Part shown: positions 1 through 8,179 of the stretch, in pieces
Layout: every line of letters begins with the position of its first letter
How positions within the stretch are numbered: position 1 is the first letter of the stretch
Origin: Mucilaginibacter sp.
GTDB lineage: Bacteria; Bacteroidota; Bacteroidia; Sphingobacteriales; Sphingobacteriaceae
Reading direction: 5' to 3'
Assembly: GCA_030445275.1 (NCBI GenBank)
Contig: JAUCSE010000023.1
Location: forward strand, 1 to 56,028
DNA: 56,028 nt
Position numbers and translations under genes: made by a program
Notes under the pieces: model-generated
Told to the model about the DNA's origin: nothing
What the model saw: only the letters and a program-made list of their open reading frames with translations
The model's database searches: none

Positions 1-2
1 AA

Positions 3-926
3 GAAAACATTTACATAGTAACTAACGACAACTACACCAAGCTGGTAAAGCAACAACTGCCAGATATGGCCGATCAGCAGATACTGACCGAGCCGGTGAT
101 GCGCAATACAGCCCCTTGTGTGGCTTATGGCTGCTTTAAAATAGAAAGCCTAAACCCTGATGCCATCATTGTGGTAGCCCCCTCAGATCAGCAGATATTG
201 GACGAGGATGCTTTTGTAAGCGCTATTGAAAAATCGCTGCAAACCGCGTCGGCCAATGATTGCCTGGTAACCCTGGGTATTAAACCCTCACGCCCCGATA
301 CCGGTTATGGCTATATTCAGTATACCGATCAGGCCATCAACACCGATTTTCATAAAGTAAAAACCTTTACCGAGAAACCCACCCTGGAGATAGCCAAAAC
401 GTTTATCCAAAGTGGCGACTTTTTATGGAACGCCGGTATTTTTGTATGGTCGGCCAAAGCCATCGTGAAAGCATTCGGGCAGCATTTACCCGAGATGCAT
501 GAGATATTTGCCGACGCCCGTCCGGTTTACAATAGTGATGATGAGAAAAACTATATCCATAAAGCCTACCAGCAATGTGTCAACATCTCGATAGATTATG
601 GCATTATGGAAAAGGCGGATAATGTATATGTACTGCCCTCGGCATTTGGCTGGAGCGATCTGGGTACCTGGGCCTCCATTTATGAGCTGGCCGAGAAAGA
701 TTATGTAGGCAATGCGGTGATCCCCTCAGAAAAAGTGATCATGTATGATTCATCAAACTGTATGGTAAATGTACCTGGCGAAAAGCTGGTGATCCTGCAA
801 GGGCTGCATGACTTTATCGTGGTAGAATCAAACAACACCCTGCTCATTTGCCCCCGCGATCAGGAACAAAACGTGAAACAGGTGGTAGCCGATGTGAAAA
901 ATAAATTCGGGGTGAAATATATTTGA
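3..926 (+). CDS. Mannose-1-phosphate guanylyltransferase, 5'-truncated by window edge
   Basis: Makes GDP-mannose from mannose-1-phosphate and GTP, a cytoplasmic step that feeds exopolysaccharide and glycan synthesis. The reading frame is open from base 3 (ENIYIVTNDNYTKLV...) and joins the ATG at 66 without a stop, so that ATG is internal and the true start lies left of the window. The fragment has the nucleotidyltransferase signature EPVMRNTAP, the family FTEKP motif after a YGYIQ segment, and GDFLWNAGIFVW. All are typical of the ManC/RfbM family. The family is usually about 350 residues, so roughly 40-50 residues are missing. The C-terminal isomerase domain of the long bifunctional ManC type is absent. 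It converges on rlmB across a repeat-rich spacer. Confidence 0.9.
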   Translation, partial: ENIYIVTNDNYTKLVKQQLPDMADQQILTEPVMRNTAPCVAYGCFKIESLNPDAIIVVAPSDQQILDEDAFVSAIEKSLQTASANDCLVTLGIKPSRPDTGYGYIQYTDQAINTDFHKVKTFTEKPTLEIAKTFIQSGDFLWNAGIFVWSAKAIVKAFGQHLPEMHEIFADARPVYNSDDEKNYIHKAYQQCVNISIDYGIMEKADNVYVLPSAFGWSDLGTWASIYELAEKDYVGNAVIPSEKVIMYDSSNCMVNVPGEKLVILQGLHDFIVVESNNTLLICPRDQEQNVKQVVADVKNKFGVKYI

Positions 927-1008
927 GTTGATTGGGTTGATTAGGTTCTTACTTAGTCAACCAAATCAACTTAATCAACCACTCACTTAATCAACTACTT
1001 AACCGCAA
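925..1008. repeat. Inverted array of GTTGATTAA-like words between convergent genes
   Basis: The spacer holds several degenerate copies of a 9-base word. On the minus strand it reads GTTGATTAA, GTGAGTG, GTTGATTAA, GTTGATTTG, GTTGACTAA; on the left the same word appears on the plus strand (TTGATTGGG, TTGATTAGG). The opposed copies can fold into a long imperfect hairpin and probably act as a two-way terminator for the convergent genes. The termination role is inference. Confidence 0.6.
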
Positions 1009-1762
1009 CGCGTTGTCTTATCGCCTCATACAATATTACCCCGGTTGATACGGATACGTTGAGTGATTCGATCTCACCAAACATGGGTATTTTGGCCAGG
1101 TGATCAGCAATGCGGATCACTTCGTTACGGATACCATCCTCTTCCGATCCCATGATAATGGCGGTTGGCGCGGTATAATCTGGCGCGTAAATATCCTCCT
1201 TGGTTTTTTCAGTGCAGCAAACCAGTTGTAAACCCGATTCCTGTAAAAATTTAATGGTTTGCATAAAGTTATCATGTCTGCAAACCGGTATCTTATACAA
1301 TGCCCCTGCCGATGTTTTGATGGCATCAGGATTTATCTGGGCCGAGCCTTTGGCCGGGATAACAATAGCATGCACACCGGCGCACTCTGCGGTACGGGCA
1401 ATAGCGCCCATATTACGTACATCGGTTATAGAATCTAAAACCAATATCAGCGGCACCTCCCCCTTCTCAAATACCTCTGGAATTATATTCTCTATCTTTT
1501 GGTAAATAATTGGCGAAATAAAAGCCACAGCCCCCTGGTGATTTTTAGCGGTGAGGCGGTTAAGTTTTTCAACCGGAACTTGCTGCGCGGTAATATTGTA
1601 CTCGGTTAACAGGGCTTTTAACTCATGCGATAAGCCACCGCCAACTCCTCTTTGGATATATAATGCCTCAATCTCTTTTCCTGAAGTAATGGCTTCCATG
1701 ATGGCCCTGATGCCAAAAACCATCTGGTTGCTTTCGCGCTGAGGTCTTGAATTAAATGTCAT
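995..1762 (-). CDS. rlmB: 23S rRNA (guanosine-2'-O)-methyltransferase, SpoU/TrmH family
   Basis: A SPOUT-class RNA 2'-O-ribose methyltransferase of 255 residues, the normal RlmB length. The N-terminal substrate-binding domain (about residues 12-85, beginning MVFGIRAIMEAI) precedes the knotted catalytic domain. The three family motifs are present: DSITDVRNMGAIARTAE (about 110-126), IIMGSEEDGI (about 202-211) and IPMFGEIESLNVSVSTGV (about 225-242). The N of motif 1 and the SLNVS loop bind SAM and RNA in this family. The likely role is methylation of G2251 of 23S rRNA in the peptidyl-transferase P loop; other TrmH-family targets cannot be excluded. A TAttTTTG element lies about 23 bases upstream of the start. 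Confidence 0.88.
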   Translation of the reverse strand: MTFNSRPQRESNQMVFGIRAIMEAITSGKEIEALYIQRGVGGGLSHELKALLTEYNITAQQVPVEKLNRLTAKNHQGAVAFISPIIYQKIENIIPEVFEKGEVPLILVLDSITDVRNMGAIARTAECAGVHAIVIPAKGSAQINPDAIKTSAGALYKIPVCRHDNFMQTIKFLQESGLQLVCCTEKTKEDIYAPDYTAPTAIIMGSEEDGIRNEVIRIADHLAKIPMFGEIESLNVSVSTGVILYEAIRQRVAVK

Positions 1763-1784
1763 TTGTAATGGTCTAATATTTTGG

Positions 1785-1792
1785 CAAAAATA
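1785..1792 (-). promoter_or_regulatory. Candidate -7 promoter element for rlmB
   Basis: Minus-strand TAttTTTG matches the Bacteroidota -7 consensus TAnnTTTG. It would start transcription near 1778, about 16 bases before the rlmB ATG. Confidence 0.55.
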
Positions 1793-1849
1793 GCTATATT
1801 AATTGATTAAGCACTTATTGAACTGATATGGCATTTCGGTTTTTTTATA

Positions 1850-2013
1850 AATAATTAACAATTCCAAAGTTTATTAACACTATGATAACTATTTGATTAT
1901 TAATAGCTATATTAGGATTACCAACACATTATTAACACCGGGTGTTAATAACATGATTATAGTTAACACAAATTGTTAATTATTAATTACTCAAATTTAT
2001 ATTGTTGTTAATG
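1850..2013. other. AT-rich region with clustered TTAACA/TGTTAA boxes upstream of dnaB
   Basis: The rlmB-dnaB gap is very AT-rich and holds at least seven TTAACA or TGTTAA words: near 1855, 1871-1880 (TTATTAACAC), the dyad 1929-1951, 1962-1969, 1974-1980 and 2006-2013. The dyad is perfect, TTATTAACACC, a single G, then GGTGTTAATAA. TTATTAACA is a two-mismatch relative of the DnaA box TTATCCACA. The cluster could be a DnaA-binding region (origin or DnaA-controlled dnaB promoter) or the operator of another dimeric regulator. No other gene is visible in this gap. Confidence 0.45.
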
Positions 2014-2076
2014 TTTGAGTTAAGCGGCAAAACACCATGTTGGTGCTTTAGCAGACAAATCAAAACTAATTTTGTA

Positions 2077-2084
2077 TATTTTTG
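2077..2084 (+). promoter_or_regulatory. -7 promoter element of dnaB
   Basis: TAttTTTG ends 7 bases before the ATG at 2092, so the predicted transcription start nearly coincides with the start codon. This argues for the 2092 start over the in-frame ATG at 2002 and suggests a leaderless or nearly leaderless mRNA. Confidence 0.6.
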
Positions 2085-2091
2085 TCCCCTT

Positions 2092-3657
2092 ATGAATTTC
2101 GAGAACGATAACTTACAGAATAAGCCGAATACGAACGACCGCCGGAGCCGAATCACAAACCCTACCCCATATAGCGGGCTGGGTAAATTGCCTCCACAAG
2201 CAACTGATTTGGAAGAGGCTGTTTTGGGGGCGCTTATGCTGGAAAAAGATGCCTTATCATCAGTTATCGATATCTTAAAACCCGAAGTTTTTTACCGTGA
2301 CAATCACCAGAAGATATTCGCGGCCATAAAACAGCTTTTTGAAAAATCATCACCTGTAGATATTCTTACCGTTACTGCCGAACTGCGCAAGCTGGGCGAA
2401 TTGGAAATGATTGGTGGCGCTTATTATATCACCGAATTAACCAGCCGTGTTGCCTCGGCAGCCAATATTGAATTCCACGCCCGTATCATCATCCAAAAAT
2501 TCATACAGCGCGAATTGATCCGTATATCTACCGATGTAATTCAAAGCGCTTATGAAGATACATCTGACGTACTGGACCTATTAGATAAGGCCGAAAAAAA
2601 CCTTTTCGAAATTGCACAGAACAACTTGCGCCGTGATGCCCGTAAAATGGACGACCTGGTGCATGAAGCTTTAAAGGATATTGAGGCGCTTAAAGACAAA
2701 AAAGACGGTTTAACAGGTGTAGCGTCGGGCTTTACGGCACTTGACCGGATGACCTCGGGCTGGCAAAAATCAGATCTTGTTATTATAGCTGCCCGCCCCG
2801 CGATGGGTAAAACGGCTTTCGTACTAAGTTGTGCACGTAACGCGGCAGTTGACTTTGATAAACCAACGGTTGTGTTCTCGCTCGAAATGTCTTCGGTTCA
2901 GTTGGTGAACCGTTTAATATCCGGCGAAACCGAAATTGAACAGGAAAAGATCCGTAAAGGAACTTTGGAAGAATGGGAATGGCAGCAGATCCACTCTAAG
3001 ATTGGCCGTTTGGAGCAAGCTACCCTTATTATTGATGATACCCCGGCGCTTAATATATTTGAGTTCAGGGCCAAATGCCGTCGTTTAAAATCGCAACACG
3101 ATATCCAACTCATTATTATTGACTACTTACAGCTGATGCATGGTAAAGGCGAAGGCAAAAATGGTGGCGGTAACCGTGAGCAGGAAATTGGTAGTATATC
3201 AAGGGCCTTAAAATCGGTAGCCAAAGAGCTTAACGTTCCGGTAATAGCCCTGTCGCAGTTAAGTCGTGCGGTTGAAACCAGGCCGGGTAACTCCAAGAGG
3301 CCAATGCTTTCGGATTTACGTGAGTCGGGGTCTATTGAGCAGGATGCGGATATGGTATTGTTCCTGTATCGTCCGGAATATTACGGTTTAACAGAAGATG
3401 AAGATGGTAACCCAACCAATAACGTGGGTGAAGTAATTATAGCCAAGCATCGTAATGGTGAAACCGGTACCGTACGCTTAAAATTTGTGGGTAAATACGT
3501 GAAATTTACCAACCTGGAAGAGAGTATGGATGGCTTCCCTCCTGCTGCAGGCAGCGCATTCTCCGGATTGGCACCATCACAGGATTTTGAAAAACAAAGC
3601 AACTTTATTATCCGCCCGTCAAGGATGGATGATATTGATGATGAACCACCGTTTTAG
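2092..3657 (+). CDS. dnaB: Replicative DNA helicase DnaB
   Basis: Hexameric 5'-3' replicative helicase. From the ATG at 2092 the protein has 521 residues, usual for Bacteroidota DnaB; the longer frame from 2002 would begin upstream of the promoter. The N-terminal DnaB domain starts at GKLPPQATDLEEAVLGALM. The RecA-like C-terminal domain carries Walker A ARPAMGKTAF (K about 240), FSLEMS, Walker B IIIDYLQLM, ALSQLSR and SDLRESGSIEQDADM. No intein interrupts the Walker motifs. It stands alone, followed by a hairpin terminator, with the TTAACA-rich region upstream. Confidence 0.95.
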   Translation: MNFENDNLQNKPNTNDRRSRITNPTPYSGLGKLPPQATDLEEAVLGALMLEKDALSSVIDILKPEVFYRDNHQKIFAAIKQLFEKSSPVDILTVTAELRKLGELEMIGGAYYITELTSRVASAANIEFHARIIIQKFIQRELIRISTDVIQSAYEDTSDVLDLLDKAEKNLFEIAQNNLRRDARKMDDLVHEALKDIEALKDKKDGLTGVASGFTALDRMTSGWQKSDLVIIAARPAMGKTAFVLSCARNAAVDFDKPTVVFSLEMSSVQLVNRLISGETEIEQEKIRKGTLEEWEWQQIHSKIGRLEQATLIIDDTPALNIFEFRAKCRRLKSQHDIQLIIIDYLQLMHGKGEGKNGGGNREQEIGSISRALKSVAKELNVPVIALSQLSRAVETRPGNSKRPMLSDLRESGSIEQDADMVLFLYRPEYYGLTEDEDGNPTNNVGEVIIAKHRNGETGTVRLKFVGKYVKFTNLEESMDGFPPAAGSAFSGLAPSQDFEKQSNFIIRPSRMDDIDDEPPF

Positions 3658-3690
3658 ATGTGCGGATTTCAGACGTGCAGATGTTAAAAT

Positions 3691-3725
3691 AATAAAGCCC
3701 GGTTTCAAAGAAGCCAGGCTTTATT
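3691..3725. terminator. Intrinsic terminator after dnaB
   Basis: Arms AATAAAGCCCGG and CCAGGCTTTATT (one mismatch) enclose a short loop and are followed by TATTATTA. Flanking bases at 3656-3685 and 3740-3790 carry further opposed copies of a GATGTGCA-like word, so the whole spacer between the convergent dnaB and chrA genes can fold. Confidence 0.65.
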
Positions 3726-3789
3726 ATTAATTGATCACTTCAATTTACACATCCATAATCTATCATTTGCACATTTATACATCTGCACA

Positions 3790-4989
3790 TCAAAGAATTA
3801 CCCCCAGCAGCACCCCGATGATGATAATTACCGGGGTTTTTATTTTGGTAAAATGCAGGAGCAGGAAAGTGCCGGCCATTAGGCCATAAGCCAGCCAGTT
3901 GCCACCAAAGGGCCTTACCAGCAGGATAAAAGCCGTTGCCATAAAACCCACCGCTACTGCGTTGATACCACTCAGCGAGTTTTTGATGCGGGTTATTTTT
4001 TTCAGGTCTTCCCAAAAAGGTACAATGAATAGGATAAGTATTAAACCAGGGGTATTTACCCCGATCACCGCTACAACGCTTCCAATTATCTGACCACTAA
4101 TACCAGAACCCTTGTTTCCCATGGCAATGCCTCCTAAAAATGAGGTAAAAGAGAATGTGGGGCCGGGCAAAGCCTGCTGTAAAGCATAGCCCGACAAAAA
4201 CTCTGAGTTCGTGAGATAATGTTTCACCTCCACAAATTCGGTGTACATAAGCGGCACCATTACCTGTCCGCCGCCAAATATGAGTATACCGTTGCGGTAA
4301 AAGTTTTCAAACAAACGTATGGGTAAACTAAATGGCGATGTTTGGTTAATAATAGCACCCAGCGCAGCGAAAAACAACAATATACCTATAAAATAAGCAA
4401 CCTTATTCGGGTTCACATTGGAGTAAAGCTTAACCCGCAGCTCATTTTCCTGTGGCTGGGTTTCCATGGCCGATGAGATGATGCCGCCTAATAAAACCAG
4501 CAAGGGAAAAGCATAGGCATTCTGCAAGATCAATGTAGCCACGAGCGATCCGATAGCCAGCATAGTACTTACCCTGGTTTTTAAAAACCTGTTGGCAAAA
4601 GTATAAGTGGCATAGGCAACAATCCCTACAGCTATGGGTTGCACGTAGCTGATAATATGCGAGAATTTAGCCTGGTTAGCAAACATTTTATAGCTGATGG
4701 CCGCTAAGCCCATAATAGTGGCCGATGGCAGTATCCATATCAGAAAAGTGATCAATGCTAATTGTAATCCCCCAACCTTCCAGGCTATACCAACCAATGT
4801 TTGGGTTGATGATGGCCCTGGTAATACCTGCGATAAGGCATTAAGCTCCATCAGCTCATCCTCGGTAATATAATGTCGTTTTTCAACAAACTCGCGCAGC
4901 AAAACCGCTATATGTGCCTGTGGGCCACCAAAAGCGGTAAACGTATAGATAAAAACATCACGAAGAAATAGAAGGTGCCGTTTTTTCAT
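3790..4989 (-). CDS. chrA: Chromate transporter, two CHR domains
   Basis: Inner-membrane transporter of the CHR family, long-chain form with two homologous halves in 399 residues. The first half carries FGGPQAHIAVL (20-30) and ALSQVLPGPSSTQT (50-63). The second repeats these as FGGGQVMVPL (237-246) and ALQQALPGPTFSFTS. About ten hydrophobic segments are visible. Family members export chromate by proton motive force and give chromate resistance; some may move sulfate-like anions instead. It stands alone, convergent to dnaB; no chrB regulator is adjacent. Confidence 0.88.
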   Translation of the reverse strand: MKKRHLLFLRDVFIYTFTAFGGPQAHIAVLLREFVEKRHYITEDELMELNALSQVLPGPSSTQTLVGIAWKVGGLQLALITFLIWILPSATIMGLAAISYKMFANQAKFSHIISYVQPIAVGIVAYATYTFANRFLKTRVSTMLAIGSLVATLILQNAYAFPLLVLLGGIISSAMETQPQENELRVKLYSNVNPNKVAYFIGILLFFAALGAIINQTSPFSLPIRLFENFYRNGILIFGGGQVMVPLMYTEFVEVKHYLTNSEFLSGYALQQALPGPTFSFTSFLGGIAMGNKGSGISGQIIGSVVAVIGVNTPGLILILFIVPFWEDLKKITRIKNSLSGINAVAVGFMATAFILLVRPFGGNWLAYGLMAGTFLLLHFTKIKTPVIIIIGVLLGVIL

Positions 4990-4994
4990 TAATA

Positions 4995-5029
4995 GCTCAT
5001 TGGTTCACAGGTTCATCAGTTCATTAGTC
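4995..5029. repeat. Degenerate 8-base word repeat upstream of chrA
   Basis: Read on the minus strand: ACTAATGA, ACTGATGA, ACCTGTGA, ACCAATGA. A related tract (CCAATGAA, CCGTGAA, CAAATGAA, CTAATAG) lies at 9221-9255. No coding sense. Confidence 0.55.
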
Positions 5030-5190
5030 TGCCTTAAGACTTTGTGATTCCCCTATGAAACTTCAAATATGCATTTAATTTGAATGAACTGTTTGTAATT
5101 TTTCTATTAATACAATGAACGTGTAACAATGCCTGCTATAACAGCCGATCCTATATTGGGTAATATAAGATCGGCTGATCTGGCTATTTG

Positions 5191-6453
5191 CTACAAACCA
5201 TCTTTTTCTAAGGCAGCTAAGCGCGCCAGCATCTCTACACAAGCCCCCTCATGTAGTATTTCCCAGCTGGTTTGCGTAGTGCCACCTCTAAAGTCGCTGT
5301 TTAATAAATTGGTGCCCGGATTACGGCAATTGGATAACCATGCATGCGTTAATGTTTTCTTATAGGCCGTTACATAAGTTTTATTGTGATCAATTTTGTA
5401 CAACTCAATAAAACCCCTGAACATAATTGCCTGGAACCATACATGGCCTGGCGCTAAAATTTGAAAAGTTTCGCCCAAAACAGCCGAATTGAACGCAATA
5501 AACCATTTATTATAGGCAGCACCTGCTATGTTTTGTGCATCTGTAAGATATTGCGCCTCATGGGTAATTTTATACAAGAGCGCTGCTGCTTGCATAGGCT
5601 GACCAGAATTGTACGGATATTTATCCTTCGCAATAATGATTGCCGAATTCGGATTGCTTTCATCTGATAGGTGGACGTTATCCCAATACAAGTAATCAGC
5701 CGGGTCCTGCAATGTTTGCTTACACCAGGCATATAAACTCTTCGCGCTTTGCAGATAAGCATCCTCATGAGTGGCTTGGTACAATTTTGCTGCTAAAACT
5801 GCTGCCGGCGCTGTGGAGCAAGTGTTTTTCGATTTATTTCCTTCTTTCCAATAAACACCACCTCCCATAAGGTTATCGGTACCTGATAATACAAAATTCC
5901 ACACTAATTTAGCCCTGTCCAGGTATTTACTTTCGTGCGTTAACATATATAGATCGGTCATATCAAGCCCAACCCAGATGTTATCGTCATAATAACGTTC
6001 ATCGCCCGTTCCTGGGTACACCGCATAGGCTTCAGGGCCGCCATTCCTGGTATTTCTGAATTTATCAATAGCCGTTAGCAATCGGGTGTCATAATTGGTT
6101 TCATATTTTGATTTGTAATCAGGAAAACATGCAGCAGCTTCCTTAGCAGCCACATATCCTGAAAAGGCGGCGCCATGCCCCCATATTACAGCCGCGCCAT
6201 CCCAATAGCCATCCGTGCGCGGGTAATTGGTGCTCCATATATCCCTGGGCATACCGTTTAAGTATAATGTTGTAATGGAAGTTAGCAGGGTATCTGCTCG
6301 TTTTAAAAAAATGGGCGTAATACTGTCTACACTGTTAGTCACTTTGGGAGTAGCCTTTGTTTGATTGAGCTTCGCGGCACCCTTATTACATGATGCAAAA
6401 ACGATTAAGCAAAACAGGAATGCAAGCAGGATTGTACATTTTGAATTTTTCAT
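5191..6453 (-). CDS. GH76-family glycoside hydrolase lipoprotein
   Basis: A surface or periplasmic lipoprotein of 420 residues from the ATG at 6453; an upstream in-frame ATG at 6531 would put 26 residues before the signal peptide and is unlikely. The signal is MKNSKCTILLAFLFCLIVFASC with lipobox FASC (Cys22). The rest matches the GH76 alpha-helical barrel of endo-alpha-1,6-mannanases. The twin aspartates sit in RYYDDNIWVGLDMTDLY (Asp156-Asp157), the catalytic pair in family members. Other features are WGHGAAFSGYVAA, MGGGVYWKEGN with CSTAPAA, and PYNSGQPMQAAALLY. GH76 enzymes cut alpha-1,6-mannan of fungal walls or similar glycans. No SusC/D pair is next to it, so the substrate is open. Confidence 0.85.
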   Translation of the reverse strand: MKNSKCTILLAFLFCLIVFASCNKGAAKLNQTKATPKVTNSVDSITPIFLKRADTLLTSITTLYLNGMPRDIWSTNYPRTDGYWDGAAVIWGHGAAFSGYVAAKEAAACFPDYKSKYETNYDTRLLTAIDKFRNTRNGGPEAYAVYPGTGDERYYDDNIWVGLDMTDLYMLTHESKYLDRAKLVWNFVLSGTDNLMGGGVYWKEGNKSKNTCSTAPAAVLAAKLYQATHEDAYLQSAKSLYAWCKQTLQDPADYLYWDNVHLSDESNPNSAIIIAKDKYPYNSGQPMQAAALLYKITHEAQYLTDAQNIAGAAYNKWFIAFNSAVLGETFQILAPGHVWFQAIMFRGFIELYKIDHNKTYVTAYKKTLTHAWLSNCRNPGTNLLNSDFRGGTTQTSWEILHEGACVEMLARLAALEKDGL

Positions 6454-7010
6454 TTTATAGCTGTTTTTAGGTAAATAATACGATTTAACGTAAACAAGAA
6501 ATACCTCTCCCGCCGGGCATAATACGCCCAAAGACCCTTCGCTAATAATATATTATATCTTGTTTATAATTGGTTAAAACAAAAATATAAAAATAAAAGA
6601 TATATACAACTAAAACGATTTATTTATGATTGATTAGGAATAATTACGTATAGAAATATATCCAGTTGGAGTTAATATATAATAATATTGAGGAATTTCA
6701 GATGAAATATGCTTGTGAAGTGCCACTTTGGTATTCCGGTAATGCCAGTGCACATTTCGCGACGAAAGGATTAGATTTCGATAAAAATGTCATTTCGATA
6801 GAGCTGGGTTGGCAGAAGCGCTTGGGCGAAAGAGAAATCTTCTACATAATGCAATGCCTTAATTACAAATCACATAAGATTTCTCCTCGTTCCTCGTTCG
6901 AAATGACATTTTTTTTTATTCTGTTCCTTCAGTGTCTCTCGCAGAGAACCCTGAAGTTCTTAATGGCGGCCGCAGGTCCCTTTCAGGAGCCCCTGGCGGA
7001 ATACAAACTA
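6454..7010. other. Gene-free spacer with repeats
   Basis: This stretch holds a large palindromic repeat (6788-6908) and a low-complexity segment rich in TTCAGG/CCTGAAG (6925-7005) related to 8455-8505. A 119-codon frame at 6666-7025 is open but runs through the palindrome and has no homologue I recognise; I do not call it a gene. Confidence 0.6.
6788..6908. repeat. Dispersed palindrome, TGTCATTTCGA family, copy 1
   Basis: Outer arms TGTCATTTCGA (left) and TTCGAAATGACA (right) with inner arms AGAGAAATCTTCT and AAGATTTCTC. The same architecture recurs at 9077-9164 and 36481-36565. No transposase is linked. This looks like a non-autonomous extragenic palindrome that folds into a long hairpin. 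Confidence 0.75.
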
Positions 7011-7038
7011 AAAAAGACAGCATAAAGCTGTCTTTTTT
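7011..7038. terminator. Bidirectional intrinsic terminator
   Basis: AAAAAGACAGC and GCTGTCTTTTT flank a 5-base loop with T runs on both strands. It ends the minus-strand OmpA/HHH pair that stops at 7076. Confidence 0.75.
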
Positions 7039-7075
7039 TATGATTTATACGTAAAAGAGTAGAGACTTGAATTAA

Positions 7076-7594
7076 TTAGTTTTCGGGTTTGCCACCATCT
7101 AATTTATCCTGCCAGTCTTTTAGTTCCTTCCACTGACCATTGTAGGCCAATTCGGCCTGCTTTGCCCATGTAGACGGATCGTGCAGCACAAACCTTTCTC
7201 CTGCCGCATGAAGTATTTCCAGGGATCTTTCTTTACTGGTTTGCGATAATGCCAGCCATGTCCTGATACCTGCGGCATGATATAATTCTTCAATTTTGGG
7301 GCCTATCCCTTCAACTATTTTTAAGTCGTCCTGTATGATTTTTTTGCCAAAAATATTCGAGGCTAATGCGCTATCAAATACAGGTGCAGCAATTGCTGCA
7401 GGGCTCGCTTTAGCATGTGATAAATTCGTTTGACATGCTTTTAAATCAGCCCGGCAATTATCTAACTGCGCTTGGAGGCTATTTAGTTCTGCCGAATTAT
7501 CAGCAGTTTTTGAACTCATTTTTCCGATTAAATAACCTAAAATTCCGCAAATTAGTCCAACTAAAACAGGGATTAATATACAAGATATACTCAT
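7076..7594 (-). CDS. Membrane-anchored protein with helix-hairpin-helix-like domain
   Basis: 172 residues. A hydrophobic N-terminus (CILIPVLVGLICGILGYLIG) is a membrane anchor. A short predicted coiled coil follows (LNSLQAQLDNCRADLKACQT), then an Ala-rich linker. The C-terminal domain begins DDLKIVEGIGPKIEELYHAAGI, a helix-hairpin-helix pattern (EGIGPKIE) seen in a small domain often fused to envelope proteins in Bacteroidota. It lies 18 bases downstream of the OmpA-like gene on the same strand and before a terminator, so the two form an operon. DNA binding is not implied, because this domain also occurs in non-nuclease envelope proteins. Exact function unknown. Confidence 0.65.
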   Translation of the reverse strand: MSISCILIPVLVGLICGILGYLIGKMSSKTADNSAELNSLQAQLDNCRADLKACQTNLSHAKASPAAIAAPVFDSALASNIFGKKIIQDDLKIVEGIGPKIEELYHAAGIRTWLALSQTSKERSLEILHAAGERFVLHDPSTWAKQAELAYNGQWKELKDWQDKLDGGKPEN

Positions 7595-7612
7595 GATAAT
7601 GATTTTTGATTG

Positions 7613-8179
7613 TTAATTAATGGTTACAACTGTTCTTCTGTTTTTCGATTTTCCTTCAGGAGTAGTATTGTCTGCAACTGGTTCATCCGGACCCTTACTT
7701 GATGTTTTAATTTTATTTGCATCAACACCATTTTTAACAAAATAGCTCTTTGCGAATTCAGCCCTTTTCAGCCCTATTTTAATGTTGGATTCTCTTTTTC
7801 CAACATTATCTGAATAGCCGACAATATTTAATGTACTGCCGTCTGTATGACCTAAATAGTTAACTATAGCTGACATTTTTTGGGTTTCCTGTGCAGTTAA
7901 ACTTATTTCGGTGTGGCCGGTTTCAAAATGAAAAATCAAAGGATCTGCGTTTAGCTTTTCTTTTATGGCGCTCCAATCTGTGGTTTGGGTCGCCTTTACA
8001 GCTGAATCAGGTTTAGCGGTTGCTGTCGAATCGGGTTTAGCTGCTGTTACGGCTGAATCAGACAGATTTGCCTTTGCCACTGCCGTAGGTCTGCAATTAC
8101 TACAATAATTATAGTATAATATTGAACCGATAATAATTGCTAATAGAATACCTATTAAGTAAAGTGTTTTTCTTGCCAT
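7613..8179 (-). CDS. OmpA-family peptidoglycan-binding protein
   Basis: 188 residues. An N-terminal membrane segment (LYLIGILLAIIIGSILYY) is followed by a Lys/Ala/Thr-rich linker with repeated KPDSxxxA units (residues about 45-70). The C-terminal OmpA-like domain (about 80-188) has FETGHTEIS, NIVGYSDNVG, SNIKIGLKRAEFAKSYFVKNGVD and KSKNRRTVVTI. The family Asp and Arg that hold diaminopimelate appear in YSDNVG and KNRR. It should tether the membrane to the cell wall. First gene of a two-gene minus-strand operon. The linker repeats suggest spacer-length variation. Confidence 0.8.
   Translation of the reverse strand: MARKTLYLIGILLAIIIGSILYYNYCSNCRPTAVAKANLSDSAVTAAKPDSTATAKPDSAVKATQTTDWSAIKEKLNADPLIFHFETGHTEISLTAQETQKMSAIVNYLGHTDGSTLNIVGYSDNVGKRESNIKIGLKRAEFAKSYFVKNGVDANKIKTSSKGPDEPVADNTTPEGKSKNRRTVVTIN

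Noticed and set aside
2002..2091. Longer DnaB N-terminus from the ATG at 2002
   Set aside because: The added residues (MLLMFELSGKTPCWC...) do not fit the family and the promoter -7 element lies downstream of that ATG.
6454..6531. Longer GH76 start
   Set aside because: It would put 26 residues ahead of a perfect lipoprotein signal peptide.
6666..7025. 119-codon open frame downstream of the GH76 gene
   Set aside because: It runs through a dispersed palindrome and a terminator, has no recognisable domain, and its composition follows the repeats.
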